Source of the DNA: Desulfosporosinus metallidurans
GTDB taxonomy: Bacteria; Bacillota; Desulfitobacteriia; Desulfitobacteriales; Desulfitobacteriaceae
Reading direction: 5' to 3'
Length of the DNA: 54,623 nucleotides
NCBI RefSeq assembly: GCF_001936615.1
Contig: NZ_MLBF01000032.1
Coordinates: forward strand, 1 to 54,623
The notes beneath the pieces are model-generated. The model was not told where the DNA came from. It worked only from the letters and a program-made list of their open reading frames with translations, and searched no databases. Shown here one piece after another: positions 8,586-18,201 of the stretch. Position numbers and translations under genes: made by a program. The stretch's first letter is position 1; each line of letters begins with the position of its first letter.

Positions 8586-9224
8586 TTATTTCACCCACCC
8601 TTGACAAGTTTTCAGACCTTCAGCGGCATTTGTCGTAAAAGCGTCCGCACCGATTTGTTTGCAAGAAGCTTCATTGACAGGATTCCCGCCAATAATTATT
8701 TTCACGGTATCTCTTAAGCCCGCTTCGTTGAGTGCTGTAACCGTATTTTTCATGGAATCAATAGCAAGGGTCAGAACGCCACTCATCCCAAGGATCTGTG
8801 GTTTTACTTCTTTCACCTTTTCGACAAACGCGCTGGGTGATACGTCAATCCCTAAGTCGTACACGTCAAAGCCTGCTGCCTCTGCCATACTACCGAAAAT
8901 ATTCTTCCCAATATCGTGCAAGTCGCCCTCAACAGTACCAATTACGATAGCACCAACTTTTTGCGAGGCTACACCACTTAACACAGGTTTTAGTATCTCG
9001 ATTGTTTTGGATAACAATTCTCCGGCAAAAATTAAGTCTCCGACGTAGTATTCGTTCTTTTCAAACAAGTCGCCGACGATTGCCATTCCTTGCTGGCAGG
9101 CGAAAACAATCTTCTGAGCATCTTCCCCACTGGGGTTTGTTGCGACAAAATCGTTGATCATAGTTAAAATAGTTTTTTCGTCAAGATCTCCTACTGCTTG
9201 AGTTAGTGCCTGTAAATCAATCAT
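8586..9224 (-). CDS. Methyltransferase cognate corrinoid protein
   Basis: The 212-residue product has an N-terminal helical cap (MIDLQALTQAVGDLDEKTI...) and a Rossmann-type B12-binding domain. GDLHDIGKNI supplies the lower-axial His (about residue 103), followed by SGVLTLAI and IIIGGNPV, the other cobalamin contacts. I take the ATG at 9224, which has GGGAGG upstream, rather than the one at 9239, which lacks a site. It carries the methyl group as methyl-Co(III) between the UroD-type protein (next gene) and the pterin methyltransferase (previous gene). A near-identical fragment lies at 1310-1474. Confidence 0.92.
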   Translation of the reverse strand: MIDLQALTQAVGDLDEKTILTMINDFVATNPSGEDAQKIVFACQQGMAIVGDLFEKNEYYVGDLIFAGELLSKTIEILKPVLSGVASQKVGAIVIGTVEGDLHDIGKNIFGSMAEAAGFDVYDLGIDVSPSAFVEKVKEVKPQILGMSGVLTLAIDSMKNTVTALNEAGLRDTVKIIIGGNPVNEASCKQIGADAFTTNAAEGLKTCQGWVK

Positions 9225-9281
9225 AATTAAACCTCCCAAATAATTTAAATAAGTCGCCCATTGGACACTATTTTGCCTTAA

Positions 9282-10094
9282 TTATGCGTCAACTTTTACG
9301 GGGCCAATCTTGTTTTTGCGGTAAGCATTCAAGTAATTTCTACAAAAGCGATCTTTCCCAAGTAATGCATCTGTTACATACAGTGTCGTCACCATATCCC
9401 GATTACAGGGATCTAAGATGGCAGAATCCATTCCTGCATCGATTGCCAGGGTTAAGAAGTGTTGATTAACCACTTTTCTTAAAGGCATTCCAAAGGATAT
9501 ATTGCTTAAACCAGACGTTACTTTAATAGCAGGATATAAGGTTTTCACTTCTTTTAAGGTCTGGACAAAGTTTAGGAGAGATTGATTATCTGCAGATAGC
9601 GCCATTACGAGAGGGTCAATGTGGATTCTATCAGGGGTAATATCATACTTTTGAGCCTTTTCAACCATGACCTTTGTGATATCCACCCTTGTTTGAATGT
9701 CCTTTGGGATACCCCGATTATCACACGTCAGGGCAATAACTTCCCATTTTGTCCCTTTAATGATTGGGTAAATTACTTCGCATTTTCCGCCTTCTTCAGA
9801 TACCGAGTTGATTAATCCCGGACGTTTCGCATATGGAAAAACCTTCTCAATAACAAGTGGATTTGGACTGTCAATACACAACGGCGTATCCACTGCGTTC
9901 TGAACAATATCCATAAGCCATAACAAGGTATCTACTTCAACGTCTGGTGCTGTACTTGCACACACATCAAGATAATCAGCGCCTGCTTCAGCTTGCCTTA
10001 TAGCAAGGTTTCGAATAAACTCCTCGTCCTTTTGCTCTATGGCCTTTTTAACGCTTGGTATGGTTCCATTAATTTTCTCACCAATAATAATCAT
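9282..10094 (-). CDS. Pterin-binding (MtrH/AcsE-type) methyltransferase
   Basis: This 270-residue single-domain TIM barrel belongs to the pterin-binding family. It has IIIGEKINGTIPSVKKAI at the start, EAGADYLDVCAS, CIDSPNPLVIEKV and VTSGLSNISFGMPLRK, as in methyltetrahydrofolate:corrinoid methyltransferases. Its likely reaction is methyl transfer between the corrinoid protein and tetrahydrofolate, feeding the Wood-Ljungdahl methyl branch. It is the first gene after a strong promoter and candidate operator. A near-identical truncated copy lies at 1589-2270. Which direction the reaction runs is inferred. Confidence 0.9.
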   Translation of the reverse strand: MIIIGEKINGTIPSVKKAIEQKDEEFIRNLAIRQAEAGADYLDVCASTAPDVEVDTLLWLMDIVQNAVDTPLCIDSPNPLVIEKVFPYAKRPGLINSVSEEGGKCEVIYPIIKGTKWEVIALTCDNRGIPKDIQTRVDITKVMVEKAQKYDITPDRIHIDPLVMALSADNQSLLNFVQTLKEVKTLYPAIKVTSGLSNISFGMPLRKVVNQHFLTLAIDAGMDSAILDPCNRDMVTTLYVTDALLGKDRFCRNYLNAYRKNKIGPVKVDA

Positions 10095-10129
10095 TAAAAA
10101 TAGCCCTCCCTCTGTTTCTTATCTATTCC

Positions 10130-10182
10130 TGTATATACATGTCTTTTGAAGTTATATTATCAATATTCAATTACTTTGTCAA
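10130..10182 (-). promoter_or_regulatory. Sigma-A-type promoter with downstream TGTATATACA operator
   Basis: On the minus strand TTGACA (10182-10177), a 17-base spacer and TAATAT (10159-10154) form a near-consensus promoter about 60 bases before the pterin methyltransferase gene. A perfect palindrome, TGTATATACA (10139-10130), sits where the early transcribed region would be, so a bound repressor would block transcription. The GntR protein encoded at 12272 is the obvious candidate (inference). Confidence 0.75.
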
Positions 10183-10314
10183 ATAATTATTTTCACTAAT
10201 CCGACTAATAAATAATTTTTAATTCTCTCGAAACTTACTCCAAAAAGAAGCTTAACCACCAACCAATGTAAATTGTAAAGTTGTGATAATAAAGCTGGCC
10301 TAGCCTAAACTACA

Positions 10315-10350
10315 AGTAAGCACAGAACCAATATAAGTCCTGTGCTTACT
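10315..10350 (-). terminator. Terminator after the corrinoid activation gene
   Basis: AGTAAGCACAG and CTGTGCTTACT form a perfect 11-bp stem around a 14-base loop, 26 bases past the stop at 10377. It separates the activator operon from the promoter of the methyltransferase operon. Confidence 0.8.
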
Positions 10351-10376
10351 TTATTTACGTCCACTTCTCCAACATT

Positions 10377-12227
10377 TTATTGGATGTTAAAATATGTGCA
10401 TTCCCCGAAAATACTATTGAATCTTGGATAACTGCCCAATTCAACAAATTTCACATGCTCAGCAATATCCTTCGACCTGCGGAATTTGCTCGAAGAAAGC
10501 AATGCCAATTTTGCGCCAGTGCCGGCCGCATTGCCGATCATTTTGATTTTACCTTCCAGTTCAAGCGGAATTAATCCTATGACACAGGCACTATGCGGGT
10601 TCAAGTAGTTTCCGAAGGCCCCGGCCAAAAGGACTTCTTTAATGTCCTGTACTTGGATACCATAGGTTTCTATCAAAACTCTGACTCCTGCCGCCATGGC
10701 GCCCTTGGCCATCTGAAGTTCCCGGATGTCACTCTGGGTAATCATAATAGGCCTACCATGACCGGTTATACTTGCTTCAGCAATTAAAAATGCTCCTTGG
10801 CCCTCATGTTGTATAAGATTTTCCTTAAACCTCCTAGCCACAGGATTTGTTAATTGCTCGTAAGCTAAGAATTTTCCTCTCTTATTAACAATACCAAGTT
10901 CCACCAATCCCGCTACCGTATCGAGCAAGGCAGATCCGCAAATCCCCAGAGGCTTTCCTCCTCCAATTACGGAATAGTCAAGTTTGTCTCGATAATAAAC
11001 ATGGTCGATTGCCCCTACAGCGCCTCTCATCCCGCTACTTATTTGCGCCCCCTCAAAGGCAGGGCCTGCGGCAGCCGAACAGGCAACCATTTTTTCTCTT
11101 GAGCCAAGCGCGATTTCCCCGTTAGTACCAATATCAATGACGAGCTTGATATCTTCGCTTTGGTCCAACTCTGTGGCCAACAGCACCGCTACCGTGTCGG
11201 CTCCCACAAAACCAGCAATATTGGGCAGCATGAAAACTTTCCCGGCCTGATTTATGCTAATCTTAAGTTCTGAAGCATCTAATACCAAAGGTTCACTGAG
11301 GGCAGGTACATAAGGTGCTACCGCAATACTCTGTGGATTTATGCCCAGAAAGATATGATGCATACAAGTGTTCGCTGCAATAGAAACGCCATAGATTTGG
11401 TTTCTGAAAACAGAAGCTTTTTGGACCGCTTCTACAATAAGTTTATTAATTGCCTCAATCACAGTACTCTGCAGTTTTATTAGGCCATTTTCTTCATGGC
11501 TCGCAAAAGTGAGCCGAGAAATGACATCTGCCCCAAACGCGGTCTGGGGATTAAGGGTAGAGACCACACTTAACTCTTTCCCGGAATAAAGATCGAGCAA
11601 ATAACCTACAATGGTAGTGGTTCCGATATCGAAGGCCATTCCAAGCATCGTCTTCGTGGTATCCTCCAGCTCTATTCCAACTACTCTACTATTATACATA
11701 ACTGCAGTGATATGGTTATTGGCACCCCTAATCGCATCTGGCATCTGCCGCAAAATGGAAACTGACGACTCTAATTTGCTATCCTCATACCCTTGCTTAA
11801 CTAGACTCTCCTTCAGGCGACGCCAATCAGAACTCTGAGTCTCACGCGAAGGCTTTTCTACTTCAACGAACACTTTGTTGAGTTGTGGCTCAATTTCCAA
11901 CGCCCCTTCTACTGACTCAATAAGAATGTGATGCTGAAGTTTTTTTTGGTTTGGAAGCTCCACTGTTAAGTCATTGCGTACTATAGTCATGCAAGCTAAA
12001 CGTATACCTTCGTCTAATTCCTTCGCCTGAATCAGTTCTTGTTCCCTAGTAACCGGAGCACCCAATCCCTCAGAAATCCTGACTCGACATTTTCCGCACG
12101 TTCCCCTCCCTCCGCAGAGAAAGTCAAACTCTAGGCCCGCATCATTCATTGCTTCCTTAATTGTGTTACCTTCCACCACTTCTACCAATACGTCCCCAGG
12201 TTGGAAAACTACTTTATGATAGTTCAA
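10377..12227 (-). CDS. ATP-dependent corrinoid reductive activator (RamA/RACo-type)
   Basis: The N-terminus carries a plant-type 2Fe-2S ferredoxin motif, CGGRGTCGKC followed by LACMT (C-x5-C-x2-C-x31-C). The long remainder is an ASKHA ATPase with FDIGTTTIVGYL and VIDIGTNGEIALG. This is the architecture of RACo and OdmC-type activators, which reduce inactive Co(II) to Co(I) in corrinoid proteins at the cost of ATP. I prefer a TTG start at 12227, preceded by GTGGAGGG; the ATG at 12251 would add eight residues with no good ribosome site. It lies downstream of the GntR and second corrinoid genes and probably services both corrinoid proteins. Confidence 0.9.
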   Translation of the reverse strand: MNYHKVVFQPGDVLVEVVEGNTIKEAMNDAGLEFDFLCGGRGTCGKCRVRISEGLGAPVTREQELIQAKELDEGIRLACMTIVRNDLTVELPNQKKLQHHILIESVEGALEIEPQLNKVFVEVEKPSRETQSSDWRRLKESLVKQGYEDSKLESSVSILRQMPDAIRGANNHITAVMYNSRVVGIELEDTTKTMLGMAFDIGTTTIVGYLLDLYSGKELSVVSTLNPQTAFGADVISRLTFASHEENGLIKLQSTVIEAINKLIVEAVQKASVFRNQIYGVSIAANTCMHHIFLGINPQSIAVAPYVPALSEPLVLDASELKISINQAGKVFMLPNIAGFVGADTVAVLLATELDQSEDIKLVIDIGTNGEIALGSREKMVACSAAAGPAFEGAQISSGMRGAVGAIDHVYYRDKLDYSVIGGGKPLGICGSALLDTVAGLVELGIVNKRGKFLAYEQLTNPVARRFKENLIQHEGQGAFLIAEASITGHGRPIMITQSDIRELQMAKGAMAAGVRVLIETYGIQVQDIKEVLLAGAFGNYLNPHSACVIGLIPLELEGKIKMIGNAAGTGAKLALLSSSKFRRSKDIAEHVKFVELGSYPRFNSIFGECTYFNIQ

Positions 12228-12271
12228 GAAAATCCCTCCACTTGGTGTCATTAAACCGCTCTTACTTCGGA

Positions 12272-12970
12272 TTATTCACTATTTCCCTGCAATTTTATAT
12301 AGTCACCTCGATAACTAGTGACACCTATGCCTATAGGCTTGTTTTCATTATTGTAAAGTTTCTGCTCAACAACCAATAAGGCAAGCTCATCATAAATATT
12401 TAAATATCGTTTAATCTCCTCGTTAGGTATCTGAGCACTAATACTAATTTTCTTCTTTAATGCAAAAATGGGCGTACCATTTGATACCATTTCCTGAAAG
12501 GTTGCCTGTTCAATTTCCTTTTCTACAATAGGCATCCCCTTGCTATAAAGCAAATATTTAACATCATAAGCCACTGGGGTTCCATCTGTATAGAATAACC
12601 TGCGAATCATAATAACATGTTTGTTTCTGGTCGTTTGTAACTCATCCGCTAACTTTTCATCAGGCATAATAATAGTTACTTCTAAGAGTCTTGCTTTATC
12701 AACACTGTTAATAGGGTTATTCATCTCATCATAGAGTAACGTATATTTGTTAACTTCAGGTTTTTGAACGTAGCTCCCTTTACCAGGAACAGAATAAATG
12801 TATCCCTCATTTGCCAAAATAGCTAAACCTTTTCTAACCGTCATTCGACTGACGCCATATTCTTTACAAAGTGCAGTTTCTGGCGGAACAGTATCACCTG
12901 GAATTAACTCCGCGCTGTTGACCTTTTTCTTGATATCTTCGACGATTTTAATATAAACCGGATTAGCCAT
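12272..12970 (-). CDS. GntR/HutC-family transcriptional regulator
   Basis: The 232-residue protein has an N-terminal winged helix (YIKIVEDIKKKVNSAELIPGD, then CKEYGVSRMTVRKGLAILA, a clear GntR recognition helix). It is followed by a UTRA-type effector domain with RLFYTDGTPVAYDVKYLLY. The gene overlaps the upstream corrinoid-protein gene by eight bases, so it is expressed with it. Likely targets are the TGTATATACA-like palindromes at 13755-13774 and 10130-10139, giving autoregulation and control of the methyltransferase operon (inference). The effector may be the methylated substrate or a derivative. Confidence 0.88.
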   Translation of the reverse strand: MANPVYIKIVEDIKKKVNSAELIPGDTVPPETALCKEYGVSRMTVRKGLAILANEGYIYSVPGKGSYVQKPEVNKYTLLYDEMNNPINSVDKARLLEVTIIMPDEKLADELQTTRNKHVIMIRRLFYTDGTPVAYDVKYLLYSKGMPIVEKEIEQATFQEMVSNGTPIFALKKKISISAQIPNEEIKRYLNIYDELALLVVEQKLYNNENKPIGIGVTSYRGDYIKLQGNSE

Positions 12971-13703
12971 TACCTATTACTCCCTGTCCATTACCAGCGT
13001 TCATCCATTCCCTACACATTTTGGCCCCAACGGAAGCATCCGTAGCAAAGCTATCCGCACCAATATATCTGAACGCATCTTGTGTGAGATGGTTAGCACC
13101 TATAATAATCTTCACTTTATCTCTCAAGCGTGCTTCTATCAAAGAATTTACGACTTCTTTCATTTCTACTACAGTGCTCGTTAATACACCGCTAAGCGCC
13201 ACAATATCCGGTTTATGTTTTTCAACATTTTTTACAAAGATTTCTCTCGGCACGTCTACCCCGAGATCAATCACATCAAAGCCGTATGCCTCTAGCATAT
13301 ACCTAAGAATATCCTTTCCAATGTCGTGAATATCCCCTCTCACTGTTCCGATCACGATTTTCCCAGTTTTTTTATCGTACGTTCCATGGAAAAAAGCAGT
13401 CATTTTTTCCAGTTCTAAGACTTGTCTAAATATTAGTCCCGCCATAATCAGATCAGCAATATAATAGTCCTTACTATCATAAAGTTTCCCTACCCGTTTC
13501 ATTCCTTCATTCATTAAATCTAACAAGTATAATGGGTCAATTCCTTCATATAAGGCTTCATCGGCAAATTTAATGGCATTATCTTCGTCTAGCTGCTCTA
13601 CAAACTTTATTAATAATTCATCCGTTTTGCTGAAGTCTTTCATTTTCCCCTCCACCAAACCCATATTTAGGCTTTTAATAGCATTATATTGCATGAAGTT
13701 CAT
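12963..13703 (-). CDS. Second methyltransferase corrinoid protein
   Basis: The protein is 246 residues from the ATG at 13703, which has GAGAGGA upstream. A start at 13643 (MKDFSKTDELL), after GGTGGAGG, is also possible. The cap domain is followed by a B12-binding domain with RGDIHDIGKDI (His about 126), SGVLTSTVV and IIIGANHL. It is clearly diverged from the protein at 8586 and has no adjacent substrate methyltransferase, so it may serve a second substrate or partner. It heads the operon with gntR and the activator. Confidence 0.88.
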   Translation of the reverse strand: MNFMQYNAIKSLNMGLVEGKMKDFSKTDELLIKFVEQLDEDNAIKFADEALYEGIDPLYLLDLMNEGMKRVGKLYDSKDYYIADLIMAGLIFRQVLELEKMTAFFHGTYDKKTGKIVIGTVRGDIHDIGKDILRYMLEAYGFDVIDLGVDVPREIFVKNVEKHKPDIVALSGVLTSTVVEMKEVVNSLIEARLRDKVKIIIGANHLTQDAFRYIGADSFATDASVGAKMCREWMNAGNGQGVIGNG

Positions 13704-13754
13704 TTAGACTATCCTCTCAACTCAATTATTGAAATAGTAGCAACCTTAAACCTT

Positions 13755-13807
13755 TATATATACAAGAATATACATTTAATATTATAATCAGAAAATAGTT
13801 TTGTCAA
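13755..13807 (-). promoter_or_regulatory. Promoter with overlapping TGTATAT operator region
   Basis: TTGACA (13807-13802), a 17-base spacer and TAATAT (13784-13779) match the layout of the 10154-10182 promoter exactly. They are followed by TGTATATTCTTGTATATATA (13774-13755), two adjacent copies of the TGTATAT half-site. This probably drives the corrinoid protein, gntR and activator genes under autoregulation by the GntR protein. Confidence 0.72.
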
Positions 13808-13841
13808 ACAGATCACAGAATAGTGCTATACTTCTTAAAAT

Positions 13842-13884
13842 GAGAAATCGACGGTCAAGGCGTAGCCCTACCGTCGATTTCTCT
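13842..13884. terminator. Terminator after trpA
   Basis: GAGAAATCGACGGT pairs perfectly with ACCGTCGATTTCTC across a 14-base loop, followed on the minus strand by CATTTT. It lies about 45 bases past the trpA stop. It may be bidirectional but no plus-strand gene approaches it. Confidence 0.8.
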
Positions 13885-13929
13885 TATTTGTAATTTCATC
13901 GTTTTATTCATGCGATTATAGCGCTGCTA

Positions 13930-14709
13930 TCATTTGACTGTTTGTACCGCCTTCTTCATCATCTGTACATATTCCGCCACATAGGGCACACAGTCCACGC
14001 CATATTGCTCCACAATTTTCACAATCGCGCTTCCAACAATCACGCCGTCGGAAAACTGAACCATCTTCGCCGCCTGCTCAGGCGAGGAGATGCCAAAGCC
14101 GATCGCGCAAGGGATATCCTTGGCCTCTTTGACAAGTTTGACCATTTCACCCACTTCAGAGCTGATCTCCTGCCGCACGCCGGTCACGCCCATTGAGGAT
14201 ACGCAGTAAACAAATCCCTGCGCCTCCCTGGCAATCATGCGGATGCGGTCGTGGGAGGTCGGCGCGATCAGCGAGATCAAGTCAACGTTGTATTTTGAGC
14301 AAAACGGCATGAGCTCTTCTTTTTCTTCAAACGGCACGTCAGGGACAATCACTGCGTCAATACCAGTCTCCTGACAGTTTTTCATAAACCGGTCAGTACC
14401 GTAGGTAAAGATCGGGTTCACATAGGTCATGAACGCCATTGGGACATTGCACACCTTTCGGATGCGCCGCACCATGTCAAAGAGTTTGTCGGTCGTTGCG
14501 CCGCCCGCCAACGCACGTTCATCCGCGCGTTGAATGACGAGTCCCTCCGCGACCGGATCGGAAAACGGAATGCCCAGCTCGATCAGATCCGCGCCCTCCT
14601 CCGCCATCTTCAGCACTAGCTGTTCGGTTATTTCCAGAGAGGGATCGCCCGCCGTGATAAAGGGAATAAACGCCTTACCATTTGCAAAAGCCTGCTGCAC
14701 CTTATTCAT
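13930..14709 (-). CDS. trpA: Tryptophan synthase alpha subunit
   Basis: The 259-residue product has the TrpA TIM-barrel signatures: [19 protein letters not shown], the catalytic-region [17 protein letters not shown], and late [13 protein letters not shown] and GSAIVKIV. It cleaves indole-3-glycerol phosphate to indole and glyceraldehyde 3-phosphate and passes indole to TrpB. Its start overlaps the trpB end by eight bases, so the two are translationally coupled. No other trp genes are nearby, so the rest of the pathway must be elsewhere. The trpBA stretch looks richer in G+C than its neighbours. Confidence 0.97.
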   Translation of the reverse strand: MNKVQQAFANGKAFIPFITAGDPSLEITEQLVLKMAEEGADLIELGIPFSDPVAEGLVIQRADERALAGGATTDKLFDMVRRIRKVCNVPMAFMTYVNPIFTYGTDRFMKNCQETGIDAVIVPDVPFEEKEELMPFCSKYNVDLISLIAPTSHDRIRMIAREAQGFVYCVSSMGVTGVRQEISSEVGEMVKLVKEAKDIPCAIGFGISSPEQAAKMVQFSDGVIVGSAIVKIVEQYGVDCVPYVAEYVQMMKKAVQTVK

Positions 14710-15886
14710 AGATCTGTACCCCCCTGTAACGGGCTATCGCCGCGACATCTTTATCCCCTCGGCCCGAAAGATTGACAACTAGGATTTGGTTTTTGCCCAT
14801 CGTCGGTGCAAGTTTTCTCGCGTAGGCCACCGCGTGTGCGCTTTCGATTGCCGGAATAATTCCCTCCGTACGCGAGAGGTATTCGAAGGCCCCCACCGCC
14901 TCGTCGTCGGTAACCGGCACATATTCCGCCCTGCCAATATCATGCAAATAGGCATGTTCGGGACCCACGCCCGGATAGTCAAGCCCCGCTGAAATGGAAT
15001 AGACTGGCGCGATCTGACCGTACTGATCCTGACAGAAATAAGACTTCATGCCATGGAAGATGCCTACCGTTCCAGTTGCCATTGTTGCGGCGGTCTTGTC
15101 TGTGTCGATGCCATGTCCCGCTGCCTCACAGCCGATCAGGCGAACGCCTGGATCTCCAATAAAATCATAAAACAGTCCCATCGCGTTGCTACCGCCGCCT
15201 ACACAGGCGAGTAGCGCGTCGGGCAGCCTGCCCTCTTTTTGTAGCATCTGCAGTTTTACTTCGCGACCGATCACGCTTTGAAAATCACGAACAATGGTCG
15301 GAAACGGATGCGGTCCCATTACAGAACCGAGTACATAGTGAGTGTCTTCCACCCGTGCCGACCATTCACGCATTGTTTCGTTCACTGCATCTTTGAGCGT
15401 TTGCGTGCCACTCGTAACTGAATGCACCTTCGCGCCCAGCAGCTCCATGCGGTAAACGTTGAGCGCCTGACGGTCGATGTCCTCTTTTCCCATGTAAATC
15501 TCGCAGTTCATCCCCATAAGTGCAGCGGCGGTCGCTGTGGCAACGCCGTGCTGCCCCGCGCCCGTCTCCGCAATCACGCGGGTCTTGCCCATTCGTTTTG
15601 CCAGAAGCACCTGGCCGAGAACGTTGTTGAGCTTGTGCGAGCCGGTGTGGTTGAGATCTTCCCGCTTGAGATAGATCTTCGCGCCGCTCAGATCATGGGT
15701 CATCTTTTCAGCGTAATAGAGCAACGAGGGTCGCCCCGCATAATTATTGAGAAGATCCTCTAATTCCACTTTAAAATCAGGATCGTTCTTATAGCGGTTA
15801 TAGGACTCTTCCAGCTCGATCACTGCGTTCATTAACGTCTCGGGAATGAATTGTCCGCCATGGATTCCAAATCGTCCTTTTAACAT
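14702..15886 (-). CDS. trpB: Tryptophan synthase beta subunit
   Basis: The 394-residue PLP enzyme of normal length carries HTGSHKLNN with the PLP lysine (about residue 85), the phosphate-binding GGGSNAMG and the ETGAGQHG motif. It joins indole with serine to make tryptophan in complex with TrpA. It is controlled by a tryptophan T-box leader at 15940-16220. No internal lesion is seen. Confidence 0.97.
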   Translation of the reverse strand: MLKGRFGIHGGQFIPETLMNAVIELEESYNRYKNDPDFKVELEDLLNNYAGRPSLLYYAEKMTHDLSGAKIYLKREDLNHTGSHKLNNVLGQVLLAKRMGKTRVIAETGAGQHGVATATAAALMGMNCEIYMGKEDIDRQALNVYRMELLGAKVHSVTSGTQTLKDAVNETMREWSARVEDTHYVLGSVMGPHPFPTIVRDFQSVIGREVKLQMLQKEGRLPDALLACVGGGSNAMGLFYDFIGDPGVRLIGCEAAGHGIDTDKTAATMATGTVGIFHGMKSYFCQDQYGQIAPVYSISAGLDYPGVGPEHAYLHDIGRAEYVPVTDDEAVGAFEYLSRTEGIIPAIESAHAVAYARKLAPTMGKNQILVVNLSGRGDKDVAAIARYRGVQIYE

Positions 15887-15939
15887 CTACACCTCTCCTT
15901 TTTCTCATTAACTCCTACGGTGGTTTAACAAAAAATATA

Positions 15940-16220
15940 ATAAAAAAGCCTTTGTCCCCATAAAGGGACAAAAGCTTATAACTTCTGCGCTACCACCCAA
16001 ATTGACGATAAAATATCGTCCACCTCATTTTGCATACTATCATATGCACCTCACTGATAACGGACGAGGTTCCCGTCAGCGTCTACTCCTGCATCACAGT
16101 TTCAAGCTGCCCTCGCAAGTCCATTCGGAAAAATCTGTACTGCTGCATTCACACCAACTAACAGCTCTCTGGATATACCCAATTTTTCGTACTTCTCTTG
16201 CTCAACGGTTTAATATATTT
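15940..16220 (-). promoter_or_regulatory. Tryptophan T-box riboswitch with terminator
   Basis: The minus strand carries the T-box core AATTTGGGTGGTAGCGCAGAAG (16002-15981), closely matching the AAnnnnGGTGGnACCGCG consensus. It is followed by a terminator stem, TTTGTCCC/GGGACAAA and a T-tract (about 15976-15940). In the 3' side of stem I, GAATGGACTT places a UGG (16123-16121) in the specifier position, which matches tryptophan and the downstream trpBA. Uncharged tRNA-Trp would pair with UGG and the T-box bulge and prevent termination. The antiterminator bulge reads AGCG in place of ACCG, a small deviation. Confidence 0.92.
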
Positions 16221-16225
16221 TCCAT

Positions 16226-16254
16226 ATCATAGCTTAGATTGTTCCGGTTGTCAA
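16226..16254 (-). promoter_or_regulatory. Promoter of the trpBA T-box transcript
   Basis: TTGACA (16254-16249), exactly 17 bases, then TATGAT (16231-16226) form a near-perfect sigma-A promoter. Its -35 box begins a few bases after the point where RND coding homology stops, so it arrived with or marks the edge of the trp segment. Confidence 0.85.
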
Positions 16255-18190
16255 TCAGTATATAGTGTGGAGACGAGTCCGTCCGGCAATCACCAAAGCC
16301 TCATTTCTCTCTACCCCTCGGGCACGTTGCTGCTTGGTAAAGTCTACAAGTAAGATCGCATTTTTGGTTACCAACCCCATTAGCATAATGACTCCAATGT
16401 TAGCCATCATCCCAAAATCGTCATTGGCCAAGAACAAGGCCATAATCGCACCGATGATTGCCAAGGGGAGTGAAAACATGATGGAAAAAGGATCGATATA
16501 ACTTTCAAACTGAGCCGCCAAAATAAAGAAGATAAATAAGACACCCATAACGAGAGCTAGCCCCATGGATGTAAAACTTTCCCCCATAAAGGATGACTGA
16601 CCGCCAGCAACGAGCTTATAGCCTGGAGGGAGCCCAAGCTCTTGGATGACCGGATTAAATTTCTCTTCGAATTTACCCAAAGAAAGATTGGCTAAATTTG
16701 CCGACAGTTGAATCTCCCGTTTGCGGTCCGAACGACTGATCTCACTGGGCGCCGGAGCAAACACTTTGTCTGTCACTTGATCCAAGGAGATCATTGCTTG
16801 CCCATCAGGCGTACTGTTTCCCCCAGGGATATAAATCTTATCGAGCCCTGTCAACGTTTTCCTTTGAGCAGGGTCAAGAATTAAACGCACATCATAGTTA
16901 TGGTCGCCCTCCCGATATTGACTGATAACCGTTCCACTATAAAGAGTATGTAAGGTACCGGCAACCAGTCCAGAAATTTACCAAAGGGTCCCCTGGCTTT
17001 ACGCTTCTCTTGTTGTTTTAAATAACGAGAAGAGAATAAGGGAACTAACGTAAAAGAAACAAGGAGAGAGACCAAAACTGCTACAACGACAGTAATCCCA
17101 AACTGTTTAAAGAACTTACCTGTAATTCCGTTCATCATACCTAATGGTAAAAATACAGCCATCAAGGTAAAGGTCGTTGCCATGACCGCTAACCCAATTT
17201 CAGACGTTGCATCCTTAGCCGCCTCCAGCGGTGACTTACCCATACGCAAATGCCGTTCTATGTTTTCGATGACCACGATGGCATCATCAATAAGTAACCC
17301 CACTGATAGAGACAAGGCCATTAAAGACATCATATTCAAAGTATAACCCAAAACCCTCATTGCAAAAAACGTTGAAATAATCGAAGTAGGAATCGCAATG
17401 GCGCTGATAATGGTCGTCCGCCAATTGCCCATAAATAAAAGCACGGTCAGGATTGCCAAGATTCCCCCCTCGGGAAGAGTCGGTTTCAACTCCTCGACCA
17501 CTTTTCGTACATCATCGGCGACGATAACAGTATTACTCCCTGACTGTTTGATAACATCCACACCAATTGATGGCTTGCCCTGAAAAAAGGAGATGCTCTC
17601 AGGATCTTTTACCCCGCTCATGACTTTAGCGATATCTCGGATGTATAATTGTACTCCACCCCGTTTGGCAATCGGAATATTGTTGAAATCCGCCATTTTT
17701 TGAAGCTTACCGCTGGTACGCAAAGAAATCTTCCGATCATTAGTCGTAATATTTCCTACCGGAGCTTCTAGGTTCTCATAACCTAGGGAATTCATCACGA
17801 CATCAACAGGACTACCTAAGGTAATCCGAGTTTTCACAAACATCCCCGGTTTAAGGATACCGCTATCATTTTTGACCTTGACCCTCGCTTCGAACACTCG
17901 AGCGGCTTGATTAGCTACTGGGCTAATGAGAGACACTTCCCCTGATAAGACTTTTTTTTCATCATCACTAGGCATAACCTGCACAGCCAACCCCTCTTTG
18001 ACTTGAGGAAGGTCCATCTGCTTAACATTTACCATAGCGTAGACGGACGAAACATCCTCCAAAGTCATTAAGGGGACTCCCGGGGAAACCATCTGACCTA
18101 GATTTACTGAACGATAAGCAACCACTCCAGCCATCGGAGCGGCAACTACCGTCTCTTTAATAGATAATTGAGCATTGTCTAGAAAGTATA
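16255..18190 (-). pseudogene. Compressed MFP-RND efflux pump remnant
   Basis: At the upstream end the frame encodes the C-terminal part of a membrane-fusion protein (APMAGVVAYRSVNLGQMV...LKPGMFVKTRITLGSP). It passes with no gap into an AcrB-like RND pump at VDVVMNSLGYENLEAP. The pump lacks a segment between LPEGG and ILAILTVLLFMGNW. It loses the second periplasmic domain and changes frame near 16985, resumes at LVAGTLHTLYSG, and ends abruptly after NEALVIAGRTRL where RND proteins continue RPI. Two long open frames survive (16881-18134 and 16255-16890), but the pump cannot be functional. It was probably an acriflavine-type efflux system. Confidence 0.85.
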
Positions 18191-18201
18191 CTTTCCCATA
18201 A

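Noticed and set aside
10095..10376. Cobalamin riboswitch upstream of the corrinoid operons
   Set aside because: No B12-box-like conserved core was seen. The region holds a promoter, a palindrome and a terminator only.
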